From: JAWLFY01 sp964462125
Lineage (GTDB): Bacteria; Planctomycetota; Planctomycetia; Pirellulales; Pirellulaceae
NCBI GenBank assembly: GCA_964462125.1
Contig: CAYWXT010000082.1
Location: 1-20,772 of the forward strand
Direction: 5' to 3'
Length of the DNA stretch: 20,772 nucleotides
Within the stretch, counting starts at the first letter, position 1. The number at the start of each line of letters is the position of its first letter. The notes below the pieces were generated by a model. It had not been told where the DNA came from and ran no database searches. It was given only the letters and a program-made list of their open reading frames with translations. The translations under genes and the position numbers were made by a program. Of the stretch, positions 1 through 8,191 are shown in pieces.

Positions 1-764
1 AACCGGTCCCCTTTCACGGTGAACCGAATGCGTCCCTGGGATTTGCCCGCTGCGAACCGGTAGACGCTCATCGCCGGGCTCTCGGTTTCGACCGCGACCG
101 GGGTGTCAGGAAAGTGATGCTGGACGACGCTGCCGTAGTAGCGACGTCCCCCGTGCCGATCACAAAAGACGTCGACGTCGGCGTCGGCGAGGTTCCGGTC
201 GATCAATTGGCGAACCAGCCCGAGGGTGGCTTCGCTCAGCAGGTCCGCCTTGCTCCGGCCGTCGCTGCAGCGGTGGTTGAAACGACGTGGGGTGATCACC
301 CGCGCCAGGGCGTCTGCGTGAGCGATACCATGGGCCCCCCAGTGGGCGACGGTTGCGTCGGTCTGCACCGGCGCGAGAAAAGGGTCATCGCCGAGTTGAT
401 CGAACCAAGGTTCTCGAACGATGTCCTCCATGTCTTCCGCGGCGATCAGCGACAAGAGTTGGTTGACCGTCGACGCGTCGACCCCGCACCACCTCAAACC
501 GCAACTGACCGCGGCGTGCAGCTTTCGGTGACCCGCCCCGCCGGCGGGTTGAAACGCCGCTTTCGAATCTTCGACACGAAAGACCACCTCGCCGCACCGT
601 ATCGCTTGCCGCAGCGGCGCGAAAAGGTTTTCGAGCCGATCAGGGGGCGAGAGCCCAACCGTAGGCAACCTCCAAGCGGTTGCCACGACCACCAACGGCC
701 CCAGCTTGGGACCATAGCCAGCCTCATCGGTGGCGATCAACCAGGCATGATCTCGTTCCGGCAC
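1..764 (-). CDS. RNase HII/HIII-like protein (3' end outside window)
   Basis: Open from a GTG at 764 to the left edge without a stop, about 254 residues visible. The N-terminus carries a ribonuclease H type 2 signature: TDEAGYGPKLGPLVV (residues 12-26, catalytic-type Asp13/Glu14), then a VEDSK motif (64-68) like the DSK block of RNase HII/HIII, and CDRHGGR (201-207), which could supply a further acidic residue. RNase HII enzymes cut RNA in RNA/DNA hybrids and single ribonucleotides in DNA. The usual GRG after DEA, which reads the ribonucleotide junction, is GYG here, so specificity may differ. It begins 7 bp after the HD-GYP stop, suggesting co-transcription. No good ribosome binding site is visible and the GTG start is a choice of convenience; an ATG in this frame is absent nearby. 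Family assignment is by motif only and the C-terminal half is not in view. Confidence 0.72.
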   Translation of the reverse strand, partial: MPERDHAWLIATDEAGYGPKLGPLVVVATAWRLPTVGLSPPDRLENLFAPLRQAIRCGEVVFRVEDSKAAFQPAGGAGHRKLHAAVSCGLRWCGVDASTVNQLLSLIAAEDMEDIVREPWFDQLGDDPFLAPVQTDATVAHWGAHGIAHADALARVITPRRFNHRCSDGRSKADLLSEATLGLVRQLIDRNLADADVDVFCDRHGGRRYYGSVVQHHFPDTPVAVETESPAMSVYRFAAGKSQGRIRFTVKGDR

Positions 765-771
765 GGCTTGC

Positions 772-2001
772 TCACGGCGATGGCTTGCTGGTGGTCCCCT
801 GTCTCGCGTACTCTTCTAACAGTTCCGGGCTCCCGAGCAAGACGTCGACGACATCCCCTGCCCATTGCTTGTCCCGGCCTTGCCGTAAGATTTCGACCAC
901 TTTCTGCAGCGACATTCCTTTCCGGTAGGGACGGTCGCTGACCATCGCGTCAAACGCATCGGCCACCGCCAGGACTTGTGCGTCACGCGGGATTGTCGTT
1001 CCGCGTAATCCGTCGGGGTAGCCGTTCCCGTCCCATGATTCGTGGTGGTGGCGAACCGCCGGAAGGATGTCGCGGAACAGGCGAATGCCCTTGAGGATTT
1101 CGTAGCCGAGCACGGGGTGCTGCTTGATCTTGTCGAGCTCCGCCTCGGTCAATCGGCCCGGCTTGAGCAGTACCGAATCCTCCACACCGATCTTCCCGAT
1201 ATCGTGTAAGGTTCCCGCCATCCGAATCCGAGCAATGTCGGATTCCGTATATCCGAGGCGTGAGGCAAGCTCCGAGGCCAAGGAGGCAACACGGGAACTG
1301 TGGCCGCCGGTGAAGGCATCCTTGGCGTCCAGCGCCGAAGCAAGTGACTGGACAGTTCCCTGGAACATGTGCTGAACTTCCCGGTACTGCCGCTGGTTGA
1401 TCAGATGCAGCCCCACGATCATCAACGCCGAACGGAGCAATTCGATTTCCGAGGTGCCGAATGCTGGGGCCCGGCACAACCGCATTGCGATCAGCTGCCC
1501 CAAATAGACCCCCTGGCGCCGGATCGGAACGACGACGATGCGTCGGCCTCGCAACAGTGGGTGCCAGGGCTCGTTGACCAACGCGACACGGTCGCCGGCG
1601 TCGGCCGAGGAATCAATCGGTGCCCCCGCCGAGTCGGTTGGGGGGCCTCCGTTTTGGCACTCCCCCCAGGCGGCCCCCGCCATCGCCTGCCAATGCACCG
1701 GAGTGATCGGCTCTCCCACTTGATGCCACTGCCCTGAGAATCCCGAATCGGCATCGGCCGCGAGCTCAATCGCCACGTTTTCCACCCCGAGGCAGTGCTT
1801 GAGCGTGTCGAGCAGTTCGACGCAAAAGCCGCCCACGTCCTGATCCAGGCAGAGTTGTTCGGTCAGGTCATGAATCAGGCGAATTTCTTCAAACTTTTCG
1901 CCCAACGCTTCGGCAATCCGATCGATTTCGGCTTCCGCTCGCTCGGGATGGACCGCAACGGGGGACGTCGCTGCGACGGGGAACGATGTGTCTGTCAGCA
2001 T
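772..2001 (-). CDS. GAF/HD-GYP domain protein, putative c-di-GMP phosphodiesterase
   Basis: 409 residues from ATG 2001; a TTG at 2007 would add two residues. Residues about 40-205 look like a GAF-type sensory domain. Residues about 213-390 are a HD-GYP domain with LHDIGK (HD at 266-267), HHHESWDGNGYPDGL (HHE 319-321, GYP 327-329) and VADAFDAMVSDRPYR (346-360). All diagnostic HD and GYP residues are present, so an active cyclic-di-GMP phosphodiesterase is expected by family knowledge. No transmembrane segment or signal peptide is seen, so it should be cytosolic. It has no receiver domain; the GAF part presumably binds a small ligand, identity unknown. It lies 174 bp downstream of the S2P-like gene and 7 bp before the RNase H-like gene. 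The GAF assignment is weaker than the HD-GYP one. Confidence 0.9.
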   Translation of the reverse strand: MLTDTSFPVAATSPVAVHPERAEAEIDRIAEALGEKFEEIRLIHDLTEQLCLDQDVGGFCVELLDTLKHCLGVENVAIELAADADSGFSGQWHQVGEPITPVHWQAMAGAAWGECQNGGPPTDSAGAPIDSSADAGDRVALVNEPWHPLLRGRRIVVVPIRRQGVYLGQLIAMRLCRAPAFGTSEIELLRSALMIVGLHLINQRQYREVQHMFQGTVQSLASALDAKDAFTGGHSSRVASLASELASRLGYTESDIARIRMAGTLHDIGKIGVEDSVLLKPGRLTEAELDKIKQHPVLGYEILKGIRLFRDILPAVRHHHESWDGNGYPDGLRGTTIPRDAQVLAVADAFDAMVSDRPYRKGMSLQKVVEILRQGRDKQWAGDVVDVLLGSPELLEEYARQGTTSKPSP

Positions 2002-2175
2002 GGCCAATAACGATTGCCGGGGAAGTGCCGTCCGCCAAATTGCCCTGGGTCGGCCGGCTCCGGCAACCCTAGAACGCCTCTCACTGCGCCTCGGCTACTC
2101 GGCGACCAAGCGGCGCACATGAATGTGGGAATCCGTAGGACCGGCCGTGGGGTTGCACCGATTCCGACGACCGGA

Positions 2176-3255
2176 TCAGCCAGCGTCATCTTTTCGGACG
2201 CGCCGCAGTCGCTCGCTGACCCGCTTCAGCACCCCCCGTTCCTCCTCGGACAACGAATCCACCCCGTCGCGACACAGTTGTTCGAGGATCGCGTCCAATC
2301 GGGCCGCATCAACCGCCTCTTGCCGCTCCTCCTTCGCCGTTGCGACCAACCGTTGACGCCGGCGCCGTGCGACCGACCACCGGCGGACCCGGTCGACCAC
2401 GGTCGCTCCCTGTTCATCCAGACCCACGCCGTCAGCTGCGAAATGGAACCGTTCAATGAGCTCCCGCAGATCATGCGATCGCGCCGAGATCCAGAGCGCC
2501 CCGGCCAGGACAAGCAGCAGGATCGAGCGTGGAAATTGCATCGCCGCATCGGTCGCAAACAGGCCCACGGCGACAAAGCCGGTCAGCACGGCAAATCCCT
2601 TCATGCAACGGCGGGCCAAACTCGCCTTTGCGGCATCGGCCAGCCCGGGAAAGCCGAGCGACACAAGCGAGATCACGGTGATCCGCCCCAAGGTCCCTGG
2701 TAACGGAAACAGCTGACAGACCGCTTGGATCCACAGCAACCACGCCGCGGCGCGGGGAATCGAGTCGGCCGCGGTCAGGCCCAGCGACGGTGGGTGCCAA
2801 AGCGGGGCCGAGTTACCGCCCGAGCCCTCTCCCCCATAACACCAAAACAGGCCACCGGCGACCAATAGCCCACTCAGTGTCAGTGTTGACCATGCGAGCG
2901 AGCGGACGGCGTTCCAAAAATGGGGTGGCGTTTCCAGACCGATCAGCCCGATCGTTAAGCCCCGAAGCCGAAGGCCCAGAACCGCAGCCGCCCCCGCAGC
3001 GACCAAGGCCTGAATCAGCCAGCCGCCCATCCAAATCGCTGCCCCCATCCCAGCGGCCTTGGCCACTTCCGCATTGCCGCCACTTCCCGAAACGGTGATC
3101 GCCGCGACCAAGCCCGCGGCGGCTAAAAACACGGTGCAGGAGAGCGCTACCGAAACGCCTCTCACTTGGCCGAGACGGATCGACCACTCCGGCTTCCCCT
3201 CGGGCAAACCAGGGTCGCGCGGCGAGCGGTCGATGGGGTCGTTGACCTTGGTCAT
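2176..3255 (-). CDS. Polytopic membrane protein resembling a site-2 protease without catalytic motifs
   Basis: 359 residues from ATG 3255 (a TTG at 3267 is possible). Several hydrophobic segments are visible (about 37-56, 70-95, 122-138, 168-184, 220-236, 244-257), followed by a charged cytosol-like tail. The order of elements follows M50/site-2 proteases: an opening like SIRLGQVRGVSV (25-36), a helix where HExxH should be but which reads WLIQALVAAGAAAVLGLRLR (79-98), then LTIGLIGLE, and later QLFPLPGTLGRI (181-192) where the family has NxxPxxPLDGGR. The two zinc histidines, the glutamate and the aspartate are all missing. The tail LDAILEQLCRDGVDSLSEEE (320-339) resembles the short C-terminal module (DUF6576-like) seen on planctomycete rhomboid and protease-like proteins. 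I infer a pseudo-protease; an unrelated membrane protein remains possible. Function unknown. Confidence 0.72.
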   Translation of the reverse strand: MTKVNDPIDRSPRDPGLPEGKPEWSIRLGQVRGVSVALSCTVFLAAAGLVAAITVSGSGGNAEVAKAAGMGAAIWMGGWLIQALVAAGAAAVLGLRLRGLTIGLIGLETPPHFWNAVRSLAWSTLTLSGLLVAGGLFWCYGGEGSGGNSAPLWHPPSLGLTAADSIPRAAAWLLWIQAVCQLFPLPGTLGRITVISLVSLGFPGLADAAKASLARRCMKGFAVLTGFVAVGLFATDAAMQFPRSILLLVLAGALWISARSHDLRELIERFHFAADGVGLDEQGATVVDRVRRWSVARRRRQRLVATAKEERQEAVDAARLDAILEQLCRDGVDSLSEEERGVLKRVSERLRRVRKDDAG

Positions 3256-3311
3256 CGAAGCGGCCAAACAAAGGAGGGTGCCAGTTCACGAAGCACTCGG
3301 CTCTGGAACCA

Positions 3312-3317
3312 ATTATA
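3312..3317 (-). promoter_or_regulatory. Candidate -10 box for the S2P-like gene
   Basis: A perfect TATAAT on the minus strand lies in the 142-bp gap between the apbE-nqrM stop and the S2P-like ATG (3255), which would give a leader of about 50 nt. No convincing -35 hexamer is found 16-18 bp upstream (the bases there read about CAACGA), so this is only a candidate. It would let the S2P-like/HD-GYP/RNase H genes be transcribed apart from the nqr operon. Confidence 0.35.
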
Positions 3318-3397
3318 CGAAGCAGGCGACCCAGTCGTTGATGCTGCCCAGAATCTCAGGTCGAAAAGTCGGCCGGCAACGACGGTCGCGTCAACAA

Positions 3398-4759
3398 TCA
3401 ACGGCGCCGCATTCGCTCGTTGCCCTCGTCGCCGACGGCCACCGACTCGGACAACCGATCTCGCAGCTCCCGGCAACCCTCGGTGGAACTGCCACACATC
3501 GAGCAATTCTCGCCCTCGCCCCCACCGCTGCTGAGACCCCCGCAAGAGCCGCTGATCGATCGCCGGCCGAACAAAACGCCCACCGCCATCACGGCCAATA
3601 AGATGGCGAACGCGAGGGTGGTCACGACCAACACGGGAATCAGGCTGGTGACGAACTCTCCGCGTTGGTTCTCCCCTCCTGTCTCCACCAATCCGAGTCG
3701 CTCCCGGGCATCCTCCGCCGCCTCTGCCAACGCTCCCAAACCATCCACAGTAAAGCCGCCGTCGTCGCGCCGCGCGAGCACCAGCACATCCAAGCCCTGC
3801 TCCCGCGCCGACGCCAAACCGGCTTCCCGGCCGAGCGCATTGATCGCCGTTGCCCACGCGTCGGCCCGCATGCAGTCCTCGGCAAGCACCGTCACCGAGG
3901 CGATCGGGTGCTTGATCGGGGCGCCTGTATGCGGGTCAATCGTGTGCGAATAGGTTTCCCCAGCGGCCTCGAAACGATTGCGGTAATCCCCCGAGGTCGC
4001 CAATGCCTGGTCGACCAGCGGCGAGGCGACCAACACGGCATCGGATACCGCATCGGGACGCTGAACCCCCACCCTCCACGGTTCGCCATCCTTGTCCCCC
4101 GCAGCGCGAACTTCTCCACCGATCTCGACGAATATGTTTTCAGCGCCAGCCTGCTGCAAGCGTCTCAACACCCGGTCGACGCCATGCCCCTTTGCGATCG
4201 CCGACAGGTCCACCTGTAACGCAGGCACTGACTTCCGAAGTTCCGGAGGGTCGCGCCGGACACTTAGGTTCTGATAGCCGACCGACCGCCGGATTCGCTC
4301 GATCACCTCCGGATCCGGGACCTCATGCGTCCGCGGTCCCGGCCCAAAACTCCAAGCATCCACCAAGGGGCCGATCGTCACATCAAAGGCCCCTTCGGTT
4401 GCCTCCGCGATCCGCTGCGCGGCCGCGACCACCATCGCGGTCTCACCACTGACGGAAAACCAGTCGGTCGAGTCGGAGGCATTGAAGCGACTGATCTCCG
4501 ACGACTCCAAATACGTCGACATCTGGTCGTTCACCGCGCGCAATTCCGCTTCGATCTCCAACTCGATATCCGCCTCCCAATCTGGCGGATCGAAAACCTT
4601 GACCACATACGTCGTTCCCATGGTCCGGCCGCGAAACTCCACCAGCCGCTCGTCACTTCCCCAGGCGACGGCCGAAACGAAACAGCAGATGATCGCGATC
4701 GCCGCCCGCACGAGCATTGCCGACGGAGAGGGGGGTGAAGCCTTGATGGGGCGTGGCAT
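3398..4759 (-). CDS. apbE: ApbE FAD:protein FMN transferase fused to a C-terminal NqrM-like module
   Basis: 453 residues from ATG 4759, 52 bp after the nqrF stop; an in-frame TTG/other start further up would overlap nqrF and is not needed. A signal peptide or anchor (about 15-33) precedes an ApbE domain (38-355) with RTMGTTY (45-51), DLSAIAKGHGVD (184-195), HTIDPHTG (272-279) and ADAWATA (299-305). ApbE transfers FMN from FAD to the threonine of SGAT-type motifs in NqrB and NqrC on the outer face of the membrane. Residues about 369-397 are a transmembrane helix leading into LFGRRSISGSCGGLSSGG, with cysteines at 406, 419, 422 and 429. This matches NqrM (DUF539), the maturation factor needed for the Fe site of NqrD/NqrE, normally a separate small gene. 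A charged tail of about 24 residues follows. The fusion is read directly from one uninterrupted frame; the function of each half is from family knowledge. Confidence 0.93.
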   Translation of the reverse strand: MPRPIKASPPSPSAMLVRAAIAIICCFVSAVAWGSDERLVEFRGRTMGTTYVVKVFDPPDWEADIELEIEAELRAVNDQMSTYLESSEISRFNASDSTDWFSVSGETAMVVAAAQRIAEATEGAFDVTIGPLVDAWSFGPGPRTHEVPDPEVIERIRRSVGYQNLSVRRDPPELRKSVPALQVDLSAIAKGHGVDRVLRRLQQAGAENIFVEIGGEVRAAGDKDGEPWRVGVQRPDAVSDAVLVASPLVDQALATSGDYRNRFEAAGETYSHTIDPHTGAPIKHPIASVTVLAEDCMRADAWATAINALGREAGLASAREQGLDVLVLARRDDGGFTVDGLGALAEAAEDARERLGLVETGGENQRGEFVTSLIPVLVVTTLAFAILLAVMAVGVLFGRRSISGSCGGLSSGGGEGENCSMCGSSTEGCRELRDRLSESVAVGDEGNERMRRR

Positions 4760-4811
4760 CGGAACGTGGAGGGGCGCCGAGTCGCGGGAGGCGATTCCCC
4801 AGGCCCGGCGA

Positions 4812-6032
4812 TTAGCCGCCGAAGTCGTCATAAGCGATGTTCTCGGGTTCGACCCCAAGATCGTCGAGCATCTTGAACACCGCAGCATTCATCATCGGGG
4901 GGCCACAGATGTAGTACTCGATATCCTCGGGGGCGGGATGGTTTTTGAGATAATTGTCGAGCAGAACTTGATGGATGAATCCTGTGTATCCATCCCAATT
5001 ATCCTCGGGTAACGGGTCCGAGAGGGCGATCTCGAACGTGAAATTCGGAAAATCCTTCTCGATCTCCCGGAAATGATCGATGTAGAACAACTCGCGGTAG
5101 CTGCGACCGCCATACCAATACGACACCTTGCGATCGGTTTTCTGACGCTTGAACAATTCGAAAATGTGGCTCCGCAGCGGGGCCATCCCTGCCCCTCCGC
5201 CGATGTAAACCATCTCCGCGTCCGAGTCCTTGATGAAGAATTCACCGTAGGGGCCGCTGATCGTGACCTTGTCGCCCGGTTTAAGACTGAAGATATAGCT
5301 GCTCATTTTCCCGGGCGGGACATCGGGCATTCGCGGCGGTGGGGTCGCCACGCGGACGTTGAGCATGATGATGCCTTTCTCGCCCGGATAGTTGGCCATC
5401 GAGTAGGCGCGGACGACCGGCTCATCGACCTTGGAGACGTATCGCCAAACGTCGAATCTGTCCCAGTCTTCGTGGTATTCCTCCTCGATGTCGAAGTCCT
5501 TGTAGACCACCTCGTGCGGCGGGCACTCGATCTGGATATACCCGCCGGCGCGAAAGTCGACCTCCTCCCCCTCGGGCAGGTTCAAGATGAACTCTTTGAT
5601 GAAGGTCGCCACATTGTGGTTGCTGCGAACTGTGCATTCCCATTTTTTCGTTTCGAAGGCCTCCGCCGGGACCTCCACCTTCATGTTCTGTTTGACCGCG
5701 ACCTGACAACTCAACCGCTCTCCCTCCGCAGCCTCCTTGCGGGAAATGTGCTCCTTCTCGGTCGCCAGAATCTCACCGCCCCCCTCTTCCACTTTGACCT
5801 TGCACTGGGCGCAGGTCCCGCCGCCGCCGCAGGCACTGGAGACGAAGACCCCAGCATCGGCGAGCGCCCCGAGCAGCTTTCCGCCAGCGGGGACCTCGAT
5901 CTCTTTCTGGTTGTTGATCAAGATCTTGACCGGGCCCGAGGCGACCAGTTGACGTTTGGCGACGAGGATCACCAGGACCAATGCGAGGACGACGACGGTG
6001 AACATCGTGACGCCGAGGAAAACCGTTTCCAT
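4812..6032 (-). CDS. nqrF: Na+-NQR subunit F (NADH dehydrogenase, FAD and 2Fe-2S)
   Basis: 406 residues, close to the usual NqrF length of about 407. One N-terminal membrane helix (about 3-25) is followed by a plant-type ferredoxin domain with cysteines 68, 74, 77 and 109 (CGGGGTCAQC...C) for the 2Fe-2S cluster. A ferredoxin reductase-like module carries the FAD motif RAYS (208-211), the NADH motif GGGAGMAP (278-285) and YYICGPPMM (373-381) with the conserved Cys377 close to the nicotinamide site. It oxidises NADH on the cytosolic side and passes electrons to the membrane cofactors of the complex. It lies 56 bp downstream of nqrE and just before apbE-nqrM in the usual Na+-NQR order. Nothing seems missing. 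Confidence 0.98.
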   Translation of the reverse strand: METVFLGVTMFTVVVLALVLVILVAKRQLVASGPVKILINNQKEIEVPAGGKLLGALADAGVFVSSACGGGGTCAQCKVKVEEGGGEILATEKEHISRKEAAEGERLSCQVAVKQNMKVEVPAEAFETKKWECTVRSNHNVATFIKEFILNLPEGEEVDFRAGGYIQIECPPHEVVYKDFDIEEEYHEDWDRFDVWRYVSKVDEPVVRAYSMANYPGEKGIIMLNVRVATPPPRMPDVPPGKMSSYIFSLKPGDKVTISGPYGEFFIKDSDAEMVYIGGGAGMAPLRSHIFELFKRQKTDRKVSYWYGGRSYRELFYIDHFREIEKDFPNFTFEIALSDPLPEDNWDGYTGFIHQVLLDNYLKNHPAPEDIEYYICGPPMMNAAVFKMLDDLGVEPENIAYDDFGG

Positions 6033-6088
6033 GAGAGTTGAGCTCGATCGCGACGCAGAACTGTGAAACTGTGAGTGGACGCAGCTGT

Positions 6089-6715
6089 CTACAACTGAAT
6101 GCCGCTGAAGGACATGAAGGCCAGGGACATCAAACCGACGGTGATGAAGGTGATCCCCAATCCGCGAAGCGGTGGAGGCACATCACTGTATTTCATCTTC
6201 TCGCGGATCCCGGCCAAGGCCGCGATGGCCAACGCCCAACCGACCCCGCAGCCGAAGCCGAAGCACAGCGACTCGCCGAAATCGTAGCTCCGCTGCTCCA
6301 TGAACAGCGAGGCCCCGAGGATCGCGCAGTTGACGGTGATCAGGGGCAAAAAGATTCCCAATTGGTTGTACAGCGGCGGAAAGTAGCGGTCGAGGGTCAT
6401 CTCCAGGATCTGAACCATGGCCGCGATCACGCCGATGTAGCTGATGAAGGCCAGGAACGTCAGGTCCACGTCCGCGTACTGGGAACCGAGCAGCGGGACC
6501 AGGGCCCCTTTCTTGAGCAAATACTCCTGAATCAACTGGTTGGCCGGAACGGTGATCGTCTCGATGACAATCACCGCCAATCCCAGTTGAATGGCCGTTT
6601 TGACGTTCTTGCTGATGGCGAGAAACGTGCACATCCCCAAGAAAAAGGCCAGCGCCAGATTCTCGACGAAGATCGCGGTCAGCAGAATGCTGAGATAATG
6701 TTCAAATGGATGCAT
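6089..6715 (-). CDS. nqrE: Na+-NQR subunit E
   Basis: 208 residues, six hydrophobic segments, homologous in fold to NqrD. Cys29 (in LGMCTF) and Cys130 (in VNCAIL) are the two positions that, with the NqrD pair, bind the intramembrane iron-sulfur centre in the known Vibrio complex. The start ATG has a purine-rich GAGGG about 7 nt upstream and lies 10 bp after the nqrD stop, so translation is probably coupled. It is slightly longer than Vibrio NqrE (about 198), the difference being in the 70-85 and C-terminal loops. NqrE with NqrD forms the pseudo-symmetric core through which electrons cross the membrane. Confidence 0.97.
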   Translation of the reverse strand: MHPFEHYLSILLTAIFVENLALAFFLGMCTFLAISKNVKTAIQLGLAVIVIETITVPANQLIQEYLLKKGALVPLLGSQYADVDLTFLAFISYIGVIAAMVQILEMTLDRYFPPLYNQLGIFLPLITVNCAILGASLFMEQRSYDFGESLCFGFGCGVGWALAIAALAGIREKMKYSDVPPPLRGLGITFITVGLMSLAFMSFSGIQL

Positions 6716-6725
6716 ATCGATACCC

Positions 6726-7352
6726 TCACGCCTCTTCGATCTGTTCGGGCTTGTAAGCTCGAATCGCCCATATCAGCAATCCGATCAGGAAAAACGCGCT
6801 CGGCGGCAGCAACATCATGTTGTTGGGGTTGTACCATCCGTCGTTGCGATCGAGCACCATCAACTCATATCCGAACAGCGAACCACTGCCGAACAGCTCG
6901 CGGAAGAACGCCACGAACAGCAGGACCATCGCATATCCGACGCCGTTGCCGACGCCGTCCAAGAAACTCATCCCGACGTTGTTCTTCATCGCAAAGCCCT
7001 CGGCACGGCCCATGATGATGCAGTTGGTGATGATCAAACCGACGAACACCGACAACTGTTTGCTGATGTCATACAAATAGGCCTTCAAGACCTGGTCGAC
7101 CACAATCACCAACGAGGCGATCACGGTCATCTGCACGATAATCCGAATGCTGCTTGGGATGTATTGCCGGATCATGCTGACCGACGTATTGCTCAGCGCG
7201 ATCACCACCACCACCGCGACGCTCATCACGATCGACGTTTCAAGCTTGGTGGTGACCGCAAGGGCGGAACAGATCCCCAGGATTTGTAATGCGATCGGAT
7301 TGTTGTCGAGCACCGGCCCGAACAACGTTTTCGTTACCTTGCTCGATGCCAT
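6726..7352 (-). CDS. nqrD: Na+-NQR subunit D
   Basis: 208 residues, multi-pass membrane protein of the NqrDE/RnfAE family. Cys28 (LGICSALAVTT) and Cys111 (ITNCIIMGRAEGFA) are the conserved half of the intramembrane Fe-S ligand set. The stop of nqrC is only 2 bp upstream and a GAGGAA ribosome binding site lies inside the nqrC end, so the two are translated together. Length and motifs are normal for the family. It functions only as part of the complete Na+-NQR complex. Confidence 0.97.
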   Translation of the reverse strand: MASSKVTKTLFGPVLDNNPIALQILGICSALAVTTKLETSIVMSVAVVVVIALSNTSVSMIRQYIPSSIRIIVQMTVIASLVIVVDQVLKAYLYDISKQLSVFVGLIITNCIIMGRAEGFAMKNNVGMSFLDGVGNGVGYAMVLLFVAFFRELFGSGSLFGYELMVLDRNDGWYNPNNMMLLPPSAFFLIGLLIWAIRAYKPEQIEEA

Positions 7353-7354
7353 GA

Positions 7355-8191
7355 CTATTCCTCTCCCCCTTCGGTTGCGGTTGCGGAGGGTTCGGCAAGA
7401 TCCTGCTCAAGCCTGTCCAGATAATGGCCGTAGCCGTCATCGCTGATCCAGTACCGCAGCAGACTCTGGACGCCCCGGGCGGTGATCGTGGCTCCCGAAA
7501 GCCCGTCCACCGCATGCGGATGGTCCGCCGGCGCTGGCCCCTTGGCCACCGCCAACGCGGGCTCCCCCTCTTCATCAAATAATTGCTTCCCTTCCCACTG
7601 TCGTTTCCAACGGGGATTGTCAACCTCTCCCCCGAGCCCGGGCGTTTCACCATGCTCGTAAAAGGTCAATCCCTGGACCGTTTCCAGATCGCTCTTGACC
7701 GCCAAATAGCCATACAACGTCGACCAGAGTCCGAACCCGTAGATCGGCAACACCACCTGCCGAAGCCGCTCCTCGCCGGGTCGGCGGACCAGAAAGACCT
7801 TCATCACCCGCGGCCGCCGTCGCTCTCCGGGATCGTACGTCGGATCCTCGATCGCGACGCTCTGCTCCGGATCGTCGACCACTTCCAGCGGGTCATACGA
7901 TTCGATATCGAAGGCATCGGTGTATTCACCCGACTCCAGTTCCACCAGCTCTTCACTGACCCAGGAATAAAGGTTGTCGACTTCGTCGCGCGACAACTGC
8001 GAGGCGGGCTGGCCGAACTCGGACATCGCCAGCCCGGTCGCGTCCAGCACGTTCCGTTGGCGGTCGAGCCGCTTGTTCGTTTCCTGGCGAGGCCGCAAGG
8101 AAACGGCCGCGATACTCACCACCGCGGAGCAGACGACACAGAGGACGAGGGCGACCAGCACGGTCCCCAAAACGGAATCACGTGGCGGCAT
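7355..8191 (-). CDS. nqrC: Na+-NQR subunit C (covalent FMN)
   Basis: 278 residues from ATG 8191. A GGAGG sits 10 nt upstream of this ATG; a TTG at 8200 would leave only one base after the Shine-Dalgarno and is rejected. A single N-terminal helix (about 8-30) anchors a periplasmic FMN-binding domain with DGLSGATIT (229-237), whose Thr235 should receive FMN through a phosphoester bond made by ApbE. It overlaps the end of nqrB by 14 bp. It is some 20 residues longer than Vibrio NqrC; an acidic stretch at about 83-125 and an acidic C-terminal tail account for the extra length. The role is electron transfer between the NqrD/E Fe centre and NqrB. Confidence 0.96.
   Translation of the reverse strand: MPPRDSVLGTVLVALVLCVVCSAVVSIAAVSLRPRQETNKRLDRQRNVLDATGLAMSEFGQPASQLSRDEVDNLYSWVSEELVELESGEYTDAFDIESYDPLEVVDDPEQSVAIEDPTYDPGERRRPRVMKVFLVRRPGEERLRQVVLPIYGFGLWSTLYGYLAVKSDLETVQGLTFYEHGETPGLGGEVDNPRWKRQWEGKQLFDEEGEPALAVAKGPAPADHPHAVDGLSGATITARGVQSLLRYWISDDGYGHYLDRLEQDLAEPSATATEGGEE

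Noticed and set aside
114..941. Long plus-strand open frame
   Set aside because: Lies antisense to the RNase H-like and HD-GYP genes, whose motifs are clear; its translation has no domain-like pattern and is rich in Arg/Pro, as expected from a shadow frame in GC-rich DNA.
5073..6041. 322-residue plus frame opposite nqrF
   Set aside because: Antisense to nqrF with all cofactor motifs intact; no independent support.
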